Assembly (NCBI RefSeq): GCF_001428665.1
Contig: NZ_LMIJ01000011.1
Coordinates: forward strand, 250,455-299,415
Direction of reading: 5' to 3'
Source of the DNA: Acidovorax sp. Root219
GTDB lineage: Bacteria; Pseudomonadota; Gammaproteobacteria; Burkholderiales; Burkholderiaceae_C
DNA: 48,961 nucleotides
This document shows, piece after piece, positions 1 to 11,234 of this stretch. Made by a program: the position numbers and the translations under genes. The notes beneath the pieces are model-generated. The model was given only the letters and a program-made list of their open reading frames with translations. It did not search any database and was not told where the DNA came from. Numbering within the stretch: the first letter of the stretch is position 1; the number at the start of each line of letters is the position of its first letter.

Positions 1-1
1 C

Positions 2-466
2 GCAACGGGGGGCAGCGCAGGAACAGAAACCTCCGCCGCCACGGCGGATACGGGCAAGAGCGTCTTTGTGGGCAGCGAGATCGCCAAGAGCGACCGCCCC
101 GAGCTGACCGCCGCCAAGATCATCGTCTCCGGTGGCCGGGCGCTGGGCAGCAAGGAAAAGTTCGACGAAGTGATGACCCCGCTGGCCGACAAGCTCGGCG
201 CCGCCCTGGGCGCCAGCCGCGCTGCGGTGGATGCGGGCTATGCACCGAATGACTGGCAAGTGGGCCAGACCGGCAAGATCGTGGCGCCGCAGCTGTACAT
301 CGCTGCCGGGATCTCGGGTGCGATCCAGCATCTGGCGGGCATGAAGGACTCCAAGGTGATCGTGGCGATCAACAAGGATGCCGAGGCGCCGATCTTCAGT
401 GTGGCGGACTATGGGCTGGAGGCGGACTTGTTTGCGGCTGTGCCGGAGCTGGTCAAGGCGCTGTGA
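2..466 (+). CDS. etfA: Electron transfer flavoprotein alpha subunit, C-terminal part (truncated by window edge)
   Basis: The frame is open from the first bases of the window, so the N-terminal half lies outside it; 154 residues are visible, about half of the usual ~310. The visible part is the FAD-binding domain of ETF-alpha: SGGRALGS near residue 42, then [14 protein letters not shown] and the run [10 protein letters not shown], followed by [11 protein letters not shown] and ADYG, all hallmarks of the family. EtfA pairs with EtfB in the cytoplasm, takes electrons from acyl-CoA and related dehydrogenases and passes them to ETF:quinone oxidoreductase. By family habit etfB should lie just upstream, outside the window. 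It converges with the next gene, with 16 bases between stop codons and no evident terminator. Confidence 0.93.
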   Translation, partial: ATGGSAGTETSAATADTGKSVFVGSEIAKSDRPELTAAKIIVSGGRALGSKEKFDEVMTPLADKLGAALGASRAAVDAGYAPNDWQVGQTGKIVAPQLYIAAGISGAIQHLAGMKDSKVIVAINKDAEAPIFSVADYGLEADLFAAVPELVKAL

Positions 467-482
467 TCAGGCCTGCCGCCGC

Positions 483-1247
483 TCAATAGCCGTTGGCCAC
501 GCGCACCGCGCCCGCAGGGGCGTTGGTGTACGCGCCACCGCCGTTCGGGCGGCTGTCGCGCTCGTGGTCGATGCGGTAGCCCTTGCCCTGCAGCGCCACG
601 GGCGTGCCCACGGCCGGGGGCTGGGCGCGCGTGAAGCGGCGCAGCGACCCATCGTCCATGCGGATCGCCACCTGGTACACCGTGCGGGTGCGCGAGCGCT
701 GCTCCACCTGGTGGCCCACATAGCCGCCGCCCACGGCGCCCAGTACCGTGGCGGCCGTGCGGCCGTTGCCCTTGCCGATCTGGTTGCCTACCACCGCGCC
801 AAGCACGCCGCCCGCGACCGCACCCACACCGGTGGCGGGCTCGGCCTGCTGGATGGCCTGCACCGATTCGACCCGGCCGCAGCTGCTGCACACCGGCGCG
901 CGTTGCACCATCGGAGTCGTGCCGCCGGCCAGGTTCGCACGCTGGGGCTGGAATGGCTCGGGCATGGGCGCAGGCGCGCGCTGGACCGGGGCCCCAGCCT
1001 GGGGTTGCACCAGGCCCAGCGGCGGCTGGGCGGGAACGCCCTGCAGTGATTGGGCCACCACGGTCGGGCTAGCCGCCGTTGAGGCGGCCGCAACTTCAGC
1101 AGGACGGTGCTGCACCACCAGCGTGGTACCCAGGGCCACCACACATGCTCCCAGGGAGGCGATGGCGACCCACATCCACTTCATGGGCGAGGGGGTGGAA
1201 GGCACTGTGCGCACATCGGACGGCTGCAAGGTGATCGGGTTGTTCAT
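483..1247 (-). CDS. Glycine-zipper 2TM-domain envelope protein
   Basis: 254 residues. The start at 1247 is chosen because AAAGGA sits at the right distance upstream; an ATG ten codons earlier has none. A hydrophobic segment at about residues 24-45 is a membrane anchor or uncleaved signal. It is followed by a long Ala/Pro/Gln-rich linker, then a CSSCG motif (Cys120, Cys123), then a glycine zipper at about 140-180 with repeated GxxxG spacing, as in outer-membrane lipoproteins such as SlyB. The C-terminal ~70 residues (with MDDGSLRRF) resemble the usual tail of this family. There is no lipobox, so it is probably anchored in the inner membrane and faces the periplasm. Exact function is unknown; family members are linked to envelope integrity. 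The last residues reach the stop shortly after etfA ends. Confidence 0.85.
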   Translation of the reverse strand: MNNPITLQPSDVRTVPSTPSPMKWMWVAIASLGACVVALGTTLVVQHRPAEVAAASTAASPTVVAQSLQGVPAQPPLGLVQPQAGAPVQRAPAPMPEPFQPQRANLAGGTTPMVQRAPVCSSCGRVESVQAIQQAEPATGVGAVAGGVLGAVVGNQIGKGNGRTAATVLGAVGGGYVGHQVEQRSRTRTVYQVAIRMDDGSLRRFTRAQPPAVGTPVALQGKGYRIDHERDSRPNGGGAYTNAPAGAVRVANGY

Positions 1248-1490
1248 GGTGTTTCCTTTCGCGCGCGTGCGCGCCATTTTTTATTCATTGGTTGGTTCGT
1301 GTGCCGGGGGGCCGGCGCTCAGTGCACAACGCGGCCCATGGATGCACGGTATACAGGCAATGGTGCGGGGCTTTGTCTGCTTTGTAAGGGTCGGTAAGAA
1401 GTGCTGCGAGCACCCCTCAAAGTGCAGAGCCCTGCGGCAGACAGTTGCTGTTGCTTACAGCGCAAAGTGACACCAGCCCCGCTCGTCCAT

Positions 1491-2450
1491 TCAAGGCACG
1501 GGCGCCACGCCCGTATCGGCCTGCGGCACGGGGACCGCCGTGGCGCGGCGCCTGCGCACCTGCAGGCCCGCCTCGTCCAGGGCCCGGGCACAGCTGGCCG
1601 CGAACAGCAGCACGGCCGACGAGAAATAGATCCACATCAGCAGCACCACCAGCGAGCCGGCAGCGCCGTACGCAGAGACCACGGCAGCGGTCGACAGGTA
1701 CCACGCCAGCAGCTGCTTGCCGATGGTGAACAGCGTGGCCCCCACCACCGCACCAGCCACCAGGCAGCGCAGAGGCGGCTTGCGCCCGCCGCCAATGCGC
1801 ATCAGCCCCACGAACAGCGCCACGGCAAAACCAAAGGCCACTACCTCGTTGACCACCTGCAGGATGGGCCCGAGCGGTGCGATGGACAGCCGGGCACCGG
1901 CCCAACCGGCAAACAGGTTAATGAGGGTGGACAGGGTGAGCGAGACCAGCAGCAAAAAGCCGATGGCCAGCACGTAGGCCAGCCCGCGCAGCCGCAGCGA
2001 GGCCATGTGCCACCAGGCGGCACGCGCCGGCTCGGGCTCGCTCCCCTGCCACAGGCGCGCCAGCGTCGACTGCAGCTCCACGAACACCCCGGTGGCACCC
2101 GAGAGCAACACGACAAAGCCGATCAGCGAGGCAAGCCGACCCTCGGAAGGCTCCTGCGCGCTGGCCAGGGCCTGGCGCACCACGTCGGCCACGCGCTCGC
2201 CCATCACCGACTGCACCTGGTGCAGCAGGCTGCTTTCCAGGTAGCTGCGGTCCAGCCACCAGCCCAGCACGCCCACCAGCAGGAGCAGCAAGGGGGCCAG
2301 GCTGAGCATGCCGTAGAAGGACATGGCGGCGCTCATGCGCAGGCCATCGGCGTCGAGCCACATCTGCACTGCACGCCACAGCGGCAGCACAGGCTGCACC
2401 AGGGGTTTGAGGCGTGCGGTGGCGCGCTGGATTCGGTCGGATGCGGTCAT
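1491..2450 (-). CDS. YihY/BrkB family inner-membrane protein
   Basis: 319 residues with about six membrane spans (for example around 47-65, 108-125, 150-175, 190-215, 225-250 and 255-280). The N-terminal DGLRMSAAMSFYGMLSLAPL stretch is the characteristic YihY/BrkB opening (family first mis-annotated as ribonuclease BN), and VSAYGAAGSLVVLLMWIYFSS near the end is the family's strongest signature. The biochemical role is unsettled, with proposals of transport or envelope function. It is transcribed leftward, with 243 bases to the glycine-zipper gene, so that gene probably has its own promoter. It is divergent from the serine hydrolase gene, sharing a 137-base intergenic region. Confidence 0.92.
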   Translation of the reverse strand: MTASDRIQRATARLKPLVQPVLPLWRAVQMWLDADGLRMSAAMSFYGMLSLAPLLLLLVGVLGWWLDRSYLESSLLHQVQSVMGERVADVVRQALASAQEPSEGRLASLIGFVVLLSGATGVFVELQSTLARLWQGSEPEPARAAWWHMASLRLRGLAYVLAIGFLLLVSLTLSTLINLFAGWAGARLSIAPLGPILQVVNEVVAFGFAVALFVGLMRIGGGRKPPLRCLVAGAVVGATLFTIGKQLLAWYLSTAAVVSAYGAAGSLVVLLMWIYFSSAVLLFAASCARALDEAGLQVRRRRATAVPVPQADTGVAPVP

Positions 2451-2587
2451 GCACCAAGCCTAAGGGATGGCCCGCGCGCTTTGCACCGGCCGGGCACGGA
2501 AGCCACTGTAGGCGCTGTCCCACAGGCGGCTGGGCCTGCCGGCCACTTGTGGCAGGCTCAAGCCATCTTTCCCAAGGAGCACCGTCC

Positions 2588-3721
2588 ATGCATGCCCCCA
2601 GCCTGACCCGATTGCAAACCGTCCTGCAGGACCACGTTGACCGTGGCATCCTGCCCGGCGCGGTGGCGCTGGTGCACCACCGCGGCCAGACGGTGCTGCA
2701 TGACGCCCTGGGCGCCCAGGCACCCGGCGCAGGCGCACCGGCCATGGCGGCGGATTCGATCTTTCGCATCTACTCCATGACCAAGCCCGTGGTGTCGCTG
2801 GTCACGCTGATGCTCATGGAGGAGGGGCGCCTGCCCCTGTCCCACCCCGTGGCACGCTACCTGCCCACGTTTGCCAGCCAGGGCGTGTTCGACCCCGCCA
2901 CGGGTGGCACGGCGCCCGTGCGGCGCGAGGCCACGGTGCATGACCTGCTGCGCCACACGGCGGGCCTGAGCTATGCCTGGGACACCGGCCCGGTGGCCCA
3001 GGCCTATCAAGCGGCACGCATCGGCTCGCGCCGCGACGGCAATGCCGCGCTGGCCAAGGCCATCGGGCCCCTGCCCCTGCTGCACCAGCCCGGCAGCTGC
3101 TGGGAATACAGCCGCGCCACCGACGTGTTGGGCGCCTTGCTGGAGGTGGTGGAGGGCGAGCCCCTGGGGGCCATCCTGCAGCGCCGGGTGTTTGGCCCGC
3201 TGCAGATGCGCGACACCGGTTTTCACGTGCCGGCGGAGCAACTGCACCGGCTGGCCGAGCCTTTCGCGCGCGACCCGCAGACCGGCGCCGAGGTGGTGCT
3301 CAATAACGTGTCGCGCCCGGCCACGTTCGAATCGGGCGGCGGCGGGCTGGTGTCCACGGCCGGCGACTACGCGCGTTTTGCGCGCCTGCTGCTGGCCGGC
3401 GGCACGCTCGACGGCGTGCGCCTGGCCAGCCGCGCCACCGTGGCCTTCATGGCGGCCGACCATCTGGGCGCGGGCATTCCGGCTGCCGGGGACATCCTGC
3501 CCGAGGGCTATGGCTTCGGCCTGGGGGTGGCCGTGCGCCGCAGCGCCGGCCTGGCGCCCCACGCCGCCTCGGTAGGCCAGTACGGCTGGAGCGGCATGGG
3601 CGGCACCTTCTTCCTGGTGGACCCGGCCGAGGACCTGGTGGCCATCTTGCTCACCCAGGCGCCCGGCCAGCTGCGCTACCTGTGCGAGCTGTACCCGGCG
3701 CTGGTCTACGCGGCACTGTAG
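2588..3721 (+). CDS. Beta-lactamase-family serine hydrolase (class C / EstB-like)
   Basis: 377 residues. The start at 2588 is preceded by AAGGAG at a good distance. The SxxK nucleophile motif is S63-M-T-K66, and the Tyr of the second motif is Y174 in WEYS. A C-terminal GWSGMGG stretch stands where HTG/KTG-type motifs occur. This places it in the class C beta-lactamase/esterase superfamily (Pfam Beta-lactamase), whose members include esterases, D-aminopeptidases and PBP-like proteins. No signal peptide is visible, which argues for a cytoplasmic esterase-type hydrolase rather than an antibiotic-resistance enzyme. The substrate cannot be read from the sequence. Shikimate kinase follows 51 bases downstream on the same strand. 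Confidence 0.9.
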   Translation: MHAPSLTRLQTVLQDHVDRGILPGAVALVHHRGQTVLHDALGAQAPGAGAPAMAADSIFRIYSMTKPVVSLVTLMLMEEGRLPLSHPVARYLPTFASQGVFDPATGGTAPVRREATVHDLLRHTAGLSYAWDTGPVAQAYQAARIGSRRDGNAALAKAIGPLPLLHQPGSCWEYSRATDVLGALLEVVEGEPLGAILQRRVFGPLQMRDTGFHVPAEQLHRLAEPFARDPQTGAEVVLNNVSRPATFESGGGGLVSTAGDYARFARLLLAGGTLDGVRLASRATVAFMAADHLGAGIPAAGDILPEGYGFGLGVAVRRSAGLAPHAASVGQYGWSGMGGTFFLVDPAEDLVAILLTQAPGQLRYLCELYPALVYAAL

Positions 3722-3772
3722 CAACCACAGGGCCCTGCTTTAAACTCGTCCCCCAAGGGGCAAGAAAAGAAT

Positions 3773-4324
3773 ATGCAGATTCGCTGTGCACTGGTCGGCA
3801 TGCCCGGCTCGGGCAAATCCACCGTCGGCAGGCAGCTGGCGCACCGCACGGGCGTGCCTTTCATCGACCTGGACCACCGGCTCGAGGAAACGCTGGGCAC
3901 CAGCATCCGCCAGTTCTTCGAGGAACATGGCGAAGCGCGCTTTCGCGACCTGGAGGCGCAGGAACTCGCCAAGGCCGCTGCCCAGCCCGGCGGCATGGTG
4001 CTTTCGACCGGCGGCGGCGCCGTGCTGCGCCGCGAGAACCGCGACGTGCTGCGCGCCATGGGCCCGGTGCTCTACCTGCGCGCCTCGCCCGAAGAGATCT
4101 ACAAGCGCGTCAAGCACGACCGCACCCGCCCCTTGCTGCAGGGCGGCAACCCCATGGACAAGTTGCGCGCCCTGTACGGACAGCGCGATGGCCTGTACCG
4201 CGAGACGGCGCACTACGTGATCGAGACCGGCCGCCCCACGGTGCACATGCTGGTCAACATGATCATGATGCAGCTCGAAATGGCTGCGAGCGCCGATACG
4301 GGTGCCGATCAGGCGCCACATTAG
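3773..4324 (+). CDS. aroK: Shikimate kinase
   Basis: 183 residues, usual length for the family. It transfers phosphate from ATP to the 3-hydroxyl of shikimate in chorismate synthesis, in the cytoplasm. Walker A is GMPGSGKST (residues 9-17). The shikimate-binding aspartates sit in FIDLDHRLE (D32, D34), followed by FRDLEAQE and the STGGGAV glycine loop near residue 80; the lid region carries RTRPLL. In most betaproteobacteria aroK lies directly before aroB. Here aroB is absent and an IclR gene converges 23 bases downstream, so this may be a second, stand-alone copy or the only copy relocated. A related P-loop sugar kinase is the main alternative, but the FRDLE and GGG motifs favour shikimate kinase. 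Confidence 0.85.
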   Translation: MQIRCALVGMPGSGKSTVGRQLAHRTGVPFIDLDHRLEETLGTSIRQFFEEHGEARFRDLEAQELAKAAAQPGGMVLSTGGGAVLRRENRDVLRAMGPVLYLRASPEEIYKRVKHDRTRPLLQGGNPMDKLRALYGQRDGLYRETAHYVIETGRPTVHMLVNMIMMQLEMAASADTGADQAPH

Positions 4325-4347
4325 CCCCGATCCGCTGCTGACGACGC

Positions 4348-5127
4348 TCAGCGCAACGGCGCCGAGTCGCTCCAGTGGAAATGAACCCGCGGCTGGATGT
4401 CCGCGATCTCGGTGCGCAGCAGCGCGGCCAACCGCGCCGCCTCGCGCTGGGTGAGCCGCGCCACCGTGGTTGACAGGCTGATGGCCGCGAACGCGCGCCC
4501 GCCCACATCCACCACCGCATGGCCCACGGCGGCGGTGTTGGTGTTCAGGCAGCCGCCGCTGCGCGCATAGCCCAGGGTCTGGGTCTGCGCGAGCAACTGG
4601 CGCAGGGCCGGCTCGTCCAGCCCGCCGTAACGGCCCAAGGTGGGGGCATTGGCCTGTATGGCTGCGTCGATGAATTCTGCGTCCTGCGCCGCCATCAGCG
4701 CCAGCCCCGCCGCGCCCACGCCCAGCGGGCGGCGCCCGCCCACGGTCACGCTCAGGGGCGGGTCCAGCCGCTGCACGTTGGTGTGGGCATAGCAGACGGC
4801 CTCGTGCCCGCTGAGCACGAACAGGTAGGCCGCATAGCCCGTGGCATCGGCCAGGCGCTGCAGGTTGGCCGTGAACAGCGGCGCCACGTCGTGCCGCCCG
4901 CGCGCGGCCAGGCCGTGCTCGAACGGGCGGCGGCCCAGCACGTAGCCCTTGCCCTCGGGCAGCGCAGCCACCAGGCGGGCGGCCATCATGTCCTGCAGCA
5001 ACCGGTGCACCGTGGGGTGCGGTATGCCGGACTGGCGCGCGATGTCGGACAGCGACAGCCCGCGCGCGTCATAACGCGAGAGCTGGTCGAGGATGCGCAG
5101 CACGCGGTCGAGCACCAGGGTGGTCAT
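4348..5127 (-). CDS. IclR-family transcriptional regulator
   Basis: 259 residues. The N-terminal winged helix-turn-helix spans about residues 5-65 (SLSDIARQSGIPHPTVHRLL), followed by the IclR effector-binding domain (about 75-250). The start at 5127 gives the normal IclR length; the frame stays open further upstream but without a plausible start. It is divergent from the Bug binding protein and fumarylacetoacetase genes with 93 bases between starts, so it most likely controls them. Its ligand would be an aromatic intermediate such as homogentisate or a related acid; this is inference from context only. Confidence 0.92.
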   Translation of the reverse strand: MTTLVLDRVLRILDQLSRYDARGLSLSDIARQSGIPHPTVHRLLQDMMAARLVAALPEGKGYVLGRRPFEHGLAARGRHDVAPLFTANLQRLADATGYAAYLFVLSGHEAVCYAHTNVQRLDPPLSVTVGGRRPLGVGAAGLALMAAQDAEFIDAAIQANAPTLGRYGGLDEPALRQLLAQTQTLGYARSGGCLNTNTAAVGHAVVDVGGRAFAAISLSTTVARLTQREAARLAALLRTEIADIQPRVHFHWSDSAPLR

Positions 5128-5220
5128 GCTTGTCCATGCAGTGGAAAGAACGATTGTAGGAAACCGCAGGCCGGCCAAGAATGGCGGCATTCCTATAACC
5201 ATCCTCGGAGACACCTCTAC

Positions 5221-6225
5221 ATGGCCGCTTTCGACCGTACCCACACCACCCGCCGCACCCTGCTGTGTGCCGCTGCAGCCGCCACCGTGCTCGGTCTGGC
5301 CGCCGGCCCCCTGGCCGCTCAGGAGGCAGCCTTCCCGGCCAAGCCCATCCGCTTCGTCGTTCCCTATGCCCCCGGCGGCACCACCGACCTGGTGGCGCGC
5401 ACCGTGGGTGCCCACATGGCACAGACGCTGGGGCAGCCGGTCATCATCGACAACCGCGCGGGCGCGGGCGGCAACATCGGAATGGACGCCGTGGCCAAGG
5501 CCGCGCCCGACGGCTACACCGTGGGCATGGGCGCCATCTCCACGAATGCGCTCAACCCGCACATCTACAAGAAGATGCCCTTCGACCCGCGCAAGGACTT
5601 CACGGCCGTGGGCCTGCTGGGCAACTCCACCATCGTGCTCGAGGCCGGCCCCGCACTGCCCGTGAAAAACGTGGCCGAGCTGCTGGCCCACCTGCGCAAG
5701 AACCCCGGCCTGCCCTATGCGACGGCCGGTGCCGGCACCTCCATGCACCTGGCCGGCGTGCTGTTCGCCCAGACCAGCAAGACCGACCTGGTGCACGTGC
5801 CCTACAAGGGCAGCGCACCGCTGATCACCGACCTGATCGGCGGCCAGGTACCCATCGCCTTCGACAACCTGCCCGCCTCGCTGCCCCACATCCAGGCCGG
5901 CAAGCTGCGCGCACTGGCCGTGGCGGGCGCTCAGCGCTCCCCGGCCCTGCCCGACGTGCCGACACTGGCCGAAGCCGGCCTGCCCGACTATGCGGTCGAG
6001 CCCTGGTTCGGCGTCTATGGCCCGGCCGGCCTGCCGACTGCCGTGGCCCAGCGCCTGAACAAGGCCCTGGCCGATGCGCTGGCGGACCCTGCGGTCAAGG
6101 ACAAGCTTCTGGCCGCCGGCTTCACCCCGCGCAGCGCCAGCGTGGCCGACTTCGACGCCCTGACCAAGCGCGAATACGAGCGCCTGGGCAAGGTCGCCCA
6201 CAGTGCGCAGATGAGCGCCGACTGA
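5221..6225 (+). CDS. Bug-family (tripartite tricarboxylate transporter type) periplasmic binding protein
   Basis: 334 residues. The signal sequence of about 34 residues has a twin-arginine-like TRRTLL start and an AQE cleavage region. The mature part opens with FPAKPIRFVVPYAPGGTTD, the Bug/TctC signature, and contains VIIDNRAGAGGNIG, PYKGSAPLITDLIGGQV and PDVPTLAEAG, all typical. These proteins bind carboxylates or aromatic acids in the periplasm; many are orphans without TctA/TctB membrane partners, as here. The start at 5221 has GGAG ten bases upstream. It forms a probable operon with fumarylacetoacetase (32 bases downstream) and is divergent from the IclR gene. Confidence 0.93.
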   Translation: MAAFDRTHTTRRTLLCAAAAATVLGLAAGPLAAQEAAFPAKPIRFVVPYAPGGTTDLVARTVGAHMAQTLGQPVIIDNRAGAGGNIGMDAVAKAAPDGYTVGMGAISTNALNPHIYKKMPFDPRKDFTAVGLLGNSTIVLEAGPALPVKNVAELLAHLRKNPGLPYATAGAGTSMHLAGVLFAQTSKTDLVHVPYKGSAPLITDLIGGQVPIAFDNLPASLPHIQAGKLRALAVAGAQRSPALPDVPTLAEAGLPDYAVEPWFGVYGPAGLPTAVAQRLNKALADALADPAVKDKLLAAGFTPRSASVADFDALTKREYERLGKVAHSAQMSAD

Positions 6226-6257
6226 TCTCATACCCCCTTTTTCTTAGCACCGTGACC

Positions 6258-7529
6258 ATGACCACTACCCTTGATGCCACCCACGGCACCCATCTGCGCA
6301 GTTGGGTCGCATCCGCCAACACGGCGGGCTGCGATTTCCCCATCCAGAACCTGCCTTTCGGCCGCTACCGCAAGGCGGGCAGCGGCGACGCGCTGCGCAT
6401 CGGCGTGGCCATCGGCGACCAGATCCTGGACCTGCAGGCCGTGGGCCTTACCGCCTCCAACGACATGAACGCGCTGATGGCCGCAAGCCCGGCCGAGCGC
6501 ATGACCCTGCGCCAGAAGCTGTCCGAAGGCCTGCGCGAAGGCAGCCCCCAACAGGCTGCCTGGTCCCAGGCGCTGTCGCCCCAGGCCGATGCCGAGATGG
6601 CCGTGCCCTGCCAGATCGGCGACTACACCGACTTCTACACCAGCGTGCACCACGCCACCACGGTGGGCAAGCAGTTCCGCCCGGACAACCCGCTGCTGCC
6701 CAACTACAAGTGGGTGCCCATCGGCTACCACGGCCGCGCCTCGTCCATCGGCATCAGCGGCCAGCGCGTGAAGCGCCCGCAAGGCCAGACCAAGGCGCCC
6801 GAGGCCGCCGCGCCGGTACTCGGCCCCTGCAAGCGCCTGGACTACGAGCTGGAGCTGGGCTGGTTCATCGGCCAGGGCAATGCGCAGGGCGAGCCCATCT
6901 CCATCGGCCAGGCGGAGCAGCACCTGTTCGGCGTGGCACTGTTCAACGACTGGAGCGCGCGCGACATCCAGGGCTGGGAATACCAGCCGCTGGGCCCCTT
7001 CCTGTCGAAGAACTTCGCCAGCACCCTCTCGCCCTGGGTGGTGACCATGGAGGCATTGGCGCCGTTCCGTGCCCCCTTCGAGCGCGACGCGGCCGACCCG
7101 CAGCCCCTGCCCTACCTCGATTCACCCGGCAACCGCGCCCAGGGCGCCTTCACCATTGCGCTGGAGGTGCTGCTGCAGACCGCCCGCATGCGCGAAGCCG
7201 GCGAACCCGCCGTGCGCCTGGCGCTGACCAACACCCAGCGCGCCGCCTATTGGACGCCCGCGCAGCTGGTGGCGCACCACACGGTGAACGGCTGCAACCT
7301 GCAGCCCGGCGATTTGATGGGATCCGGCACGCTCTCGGGCCCCGAGGCCAGCGAAGCTGGCTCGCTGCTGGAGCTGACCGGTGGCGGCAAGCAGCCCGTG
7401 ACGCTGCCCAACGGCGAGCAGCGCAGCTTCCTCGAAGACGGCGATACGCTGATCCTCAAGGGCTGGTGCGAGCGCGAAGGCGCCGTGCGCATCGGCCTGG
7501 GCGAAGTGAGCGGAACAATCGTCGCCTGA
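6258..7529 (+). CDS. fahA: Fumarylacetoacetase
   Basis: 423 residues, close to the ~420 of the family. It hydrolyses fumarylacetoacetate to fumarate and acetoacetate, the last step of tyrosine/homogentisate breakdown. The N-terminal SH3-like domain (about 20-120) is followed by the catalytic domain. TDFYTSVHHA holds the metal-binding D125 and the catalytic H132 (D126/H133 in the mammalian enzyme), ELELGWFIG carries metal-binding glutamates, NDWSARDIQGWEY carries Asp and Arg, and LSKNF the lysine. The ATG at 6258 starts MTTTLD; a GTG two codons earlier is a less likely alternative. Homogentisate dioxygenase, its usual neighbour, is not in the window. Confidence 0.96.
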   Translation: MTTTLDATHGTHLRSWVASANTAGCDFPIQNLPFGRYRKAGSGDALRIGVAIGDQILDLQAVGLTASNDMNALMAASPAERMTLRQKLSEGLREGSPQQAAWSQALSPQADAEMAVPCQIGDYTDFYTSVHHATTVGKQFRPDNPLLPNYKWVPIGYHGRASSIGISGQRVKRPQGQTKAPEAAAPVLGPCKRLDYELELGWFIGQGNAQGEPISIGQAEQHLFGVALFNDWSARDIQGWEYQPLGPFLSKNFASTLSPWVVTMEALAPFRAPFERDAADPQPLPYLDSPGNRAQGAFTIALEVLLQTARMREAGEPAVRLALTNTQRAAYWTPAQLVAHHTVNGCNLQPGDLMGSGTLSGPEASEAGSLLELTGGGKQPVTLPNGEQRSFLEDGDTLILKGWCEREGAVRIGLGEVSGTIVA

Positions 7530-7565
7530 CGCACGACAGGCAGCCCCTCGAAGGAAGGGTTGTTT

Positions 7566-10304
<2,739 letters not shown>

Positions 10305-10340
10305 CAGACTCACCTGCGCAATCGGTTCAGTAACGTAGGT

Positions 10341-10427
10341 GAGCGTCGTTGCGGGGTGGTCGGCCCCGAGCCTGACGAACAGCCGGCATCTGTGTGCCTG
10401 GGCGGTCCGCTGCAACGCTCCTCGGGG
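10341..10427 (-). promoter_or_regulatory. SAH (S-adenosylhomocysteine) riboswitch in the metH2 leader
   Basis: Read on the minus strand, CCCCGAG (10427-10421) pairs with CTCGGGG (10370-10364) to form P1. GAGCGT directly after the 5' arm pairs with ACGCTC (10346-10341) to form the pseudoknot typical of this class. The sequence also contains the family's conserved CAGGCTCGGGG and AACGACGCTCAC blocks. The 3' end lies 36 bases before the metH2 start. Known SAH riboswitches in beta- and gammaproteobacteria turn expression on when S-adenosylhomocysteine accumulates, which fits a recycling enzyme. Confidence 0.9.
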
Positions 10428-10446
10428 GAGGCATGATTTTACCTGC

Positions 10447-11202
10447 TCAGCGTACGGGGAGGAATTGCAGGAAAGTGCCCCCCACGATCCCCTGCACATA
10501 GCTGATGGCCGCGCGGCGGTATTTTTCGGTCACCACCAGCGCCACCAGGTCCAGGCGGGCGATGACCTTGCCGAATTCGCGCTCGAAGCTCAGGTTGCGC
10601 CCCTGGGGACCGATCTCGTCGGCCCACAGCAGCGGCTGGCCTGCGGCATTGCGCCGTTGGGACAGCAGCCACACGGCCGATTCGACGTTGCGCGCGGCGT
10701 TGTACAGGTGCTGGGCGTCGAGCGAGTCGAGCAGAAAGAACTCGGTCTTGCCGCCATGCGCGGTGACCAGCATGTCGGCCGTGGCGACAATGAAGGCGGC
10801 CACCCGGTCGCCCGTGAACTCGGGCGCCAGTGCAAACGCCAGGGCGGCAATGTCGCGCCGGCCCTGCAGCGGCGCCCAGGGCTGGCGCTGATCGATGGCG
10901 GCGCGCACCTGCTCCATGGCCTGCTCACGGCTGGCCGCGCCCGCCTTGCGCCACTCGGCCGGGTTGCGGCGGTAGAGCTTGTCCATCAGCAGGGTCAGGC
11001 TGGCCAGGTTGTCGCGCATGGCCAGCGTGGCCATGCGGTTCAGGTCGGACTGGGCCAGCTCGCCCGTGGTGGTGGACGCACCCTTCACCTCGCCGCGCGG
11101 GGTGGGCGCCGGGGCCGCACAGCCAGCCAGCAGGGCCAGGGCGGTCAGGGACGCGCAGGCCAGGGGTAAAAACGAAGGGAGAAGGGATGCAGGCGCCACC
11201 AT
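10447..11202 (-). CDS. Predicted lipoprotein of unknown function
   Basis: 251 residues. A signal peptide ends in the lipobox LLAGC with the lipidated cysteine at position 28, followed by AAPAP, so it is probably attached to the outer membrane facing the periplasm. The start at 11202 is the only one giving a complete signal peptide, though no clear ribosome site is seen. The body is largely helical and soluble ([31 protein letters not shown]). I do not recognise a domain. It lies 142 bases upstream of metH2 on the same strand, the riboswitch leader sitting between them, and 32 bases after the PLP enzyme gene, so it may be read through from there. Confidence 0.82.
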   Translation of the reverse strand: MVAPASLLPSFLPLACASLTALALLAGCAAPAPTPRGEVKGASTTTGELAQSDLNRMATLAMRDNLASLTLLMDKLYRRNPAEWRKAGAASREQAMEQVRAAIDQRQPWAPLQGRRDIAALAFALAPEFTGDRVAAFIVATADMLVTAHGGKTEFFLLDSLDAQHLYNAARNVESAVWLLSQRRNAAGQPLLWADEIGPQGRNLSFEREFGKVIARLDLVALVVTEKYRRAAISYVQGIVGGTFLQFLPVR

Positions 11203-11234
11203 GTGGGCCGCATTATGGCCATGGCTGTCCCGGC

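Noticed and set aside
7530..7565. Terminator between fahA and metH2
   Set aside because: A T-run follows a CCTCGAAGG-like sequence, but the possible stem is too short to support a call.
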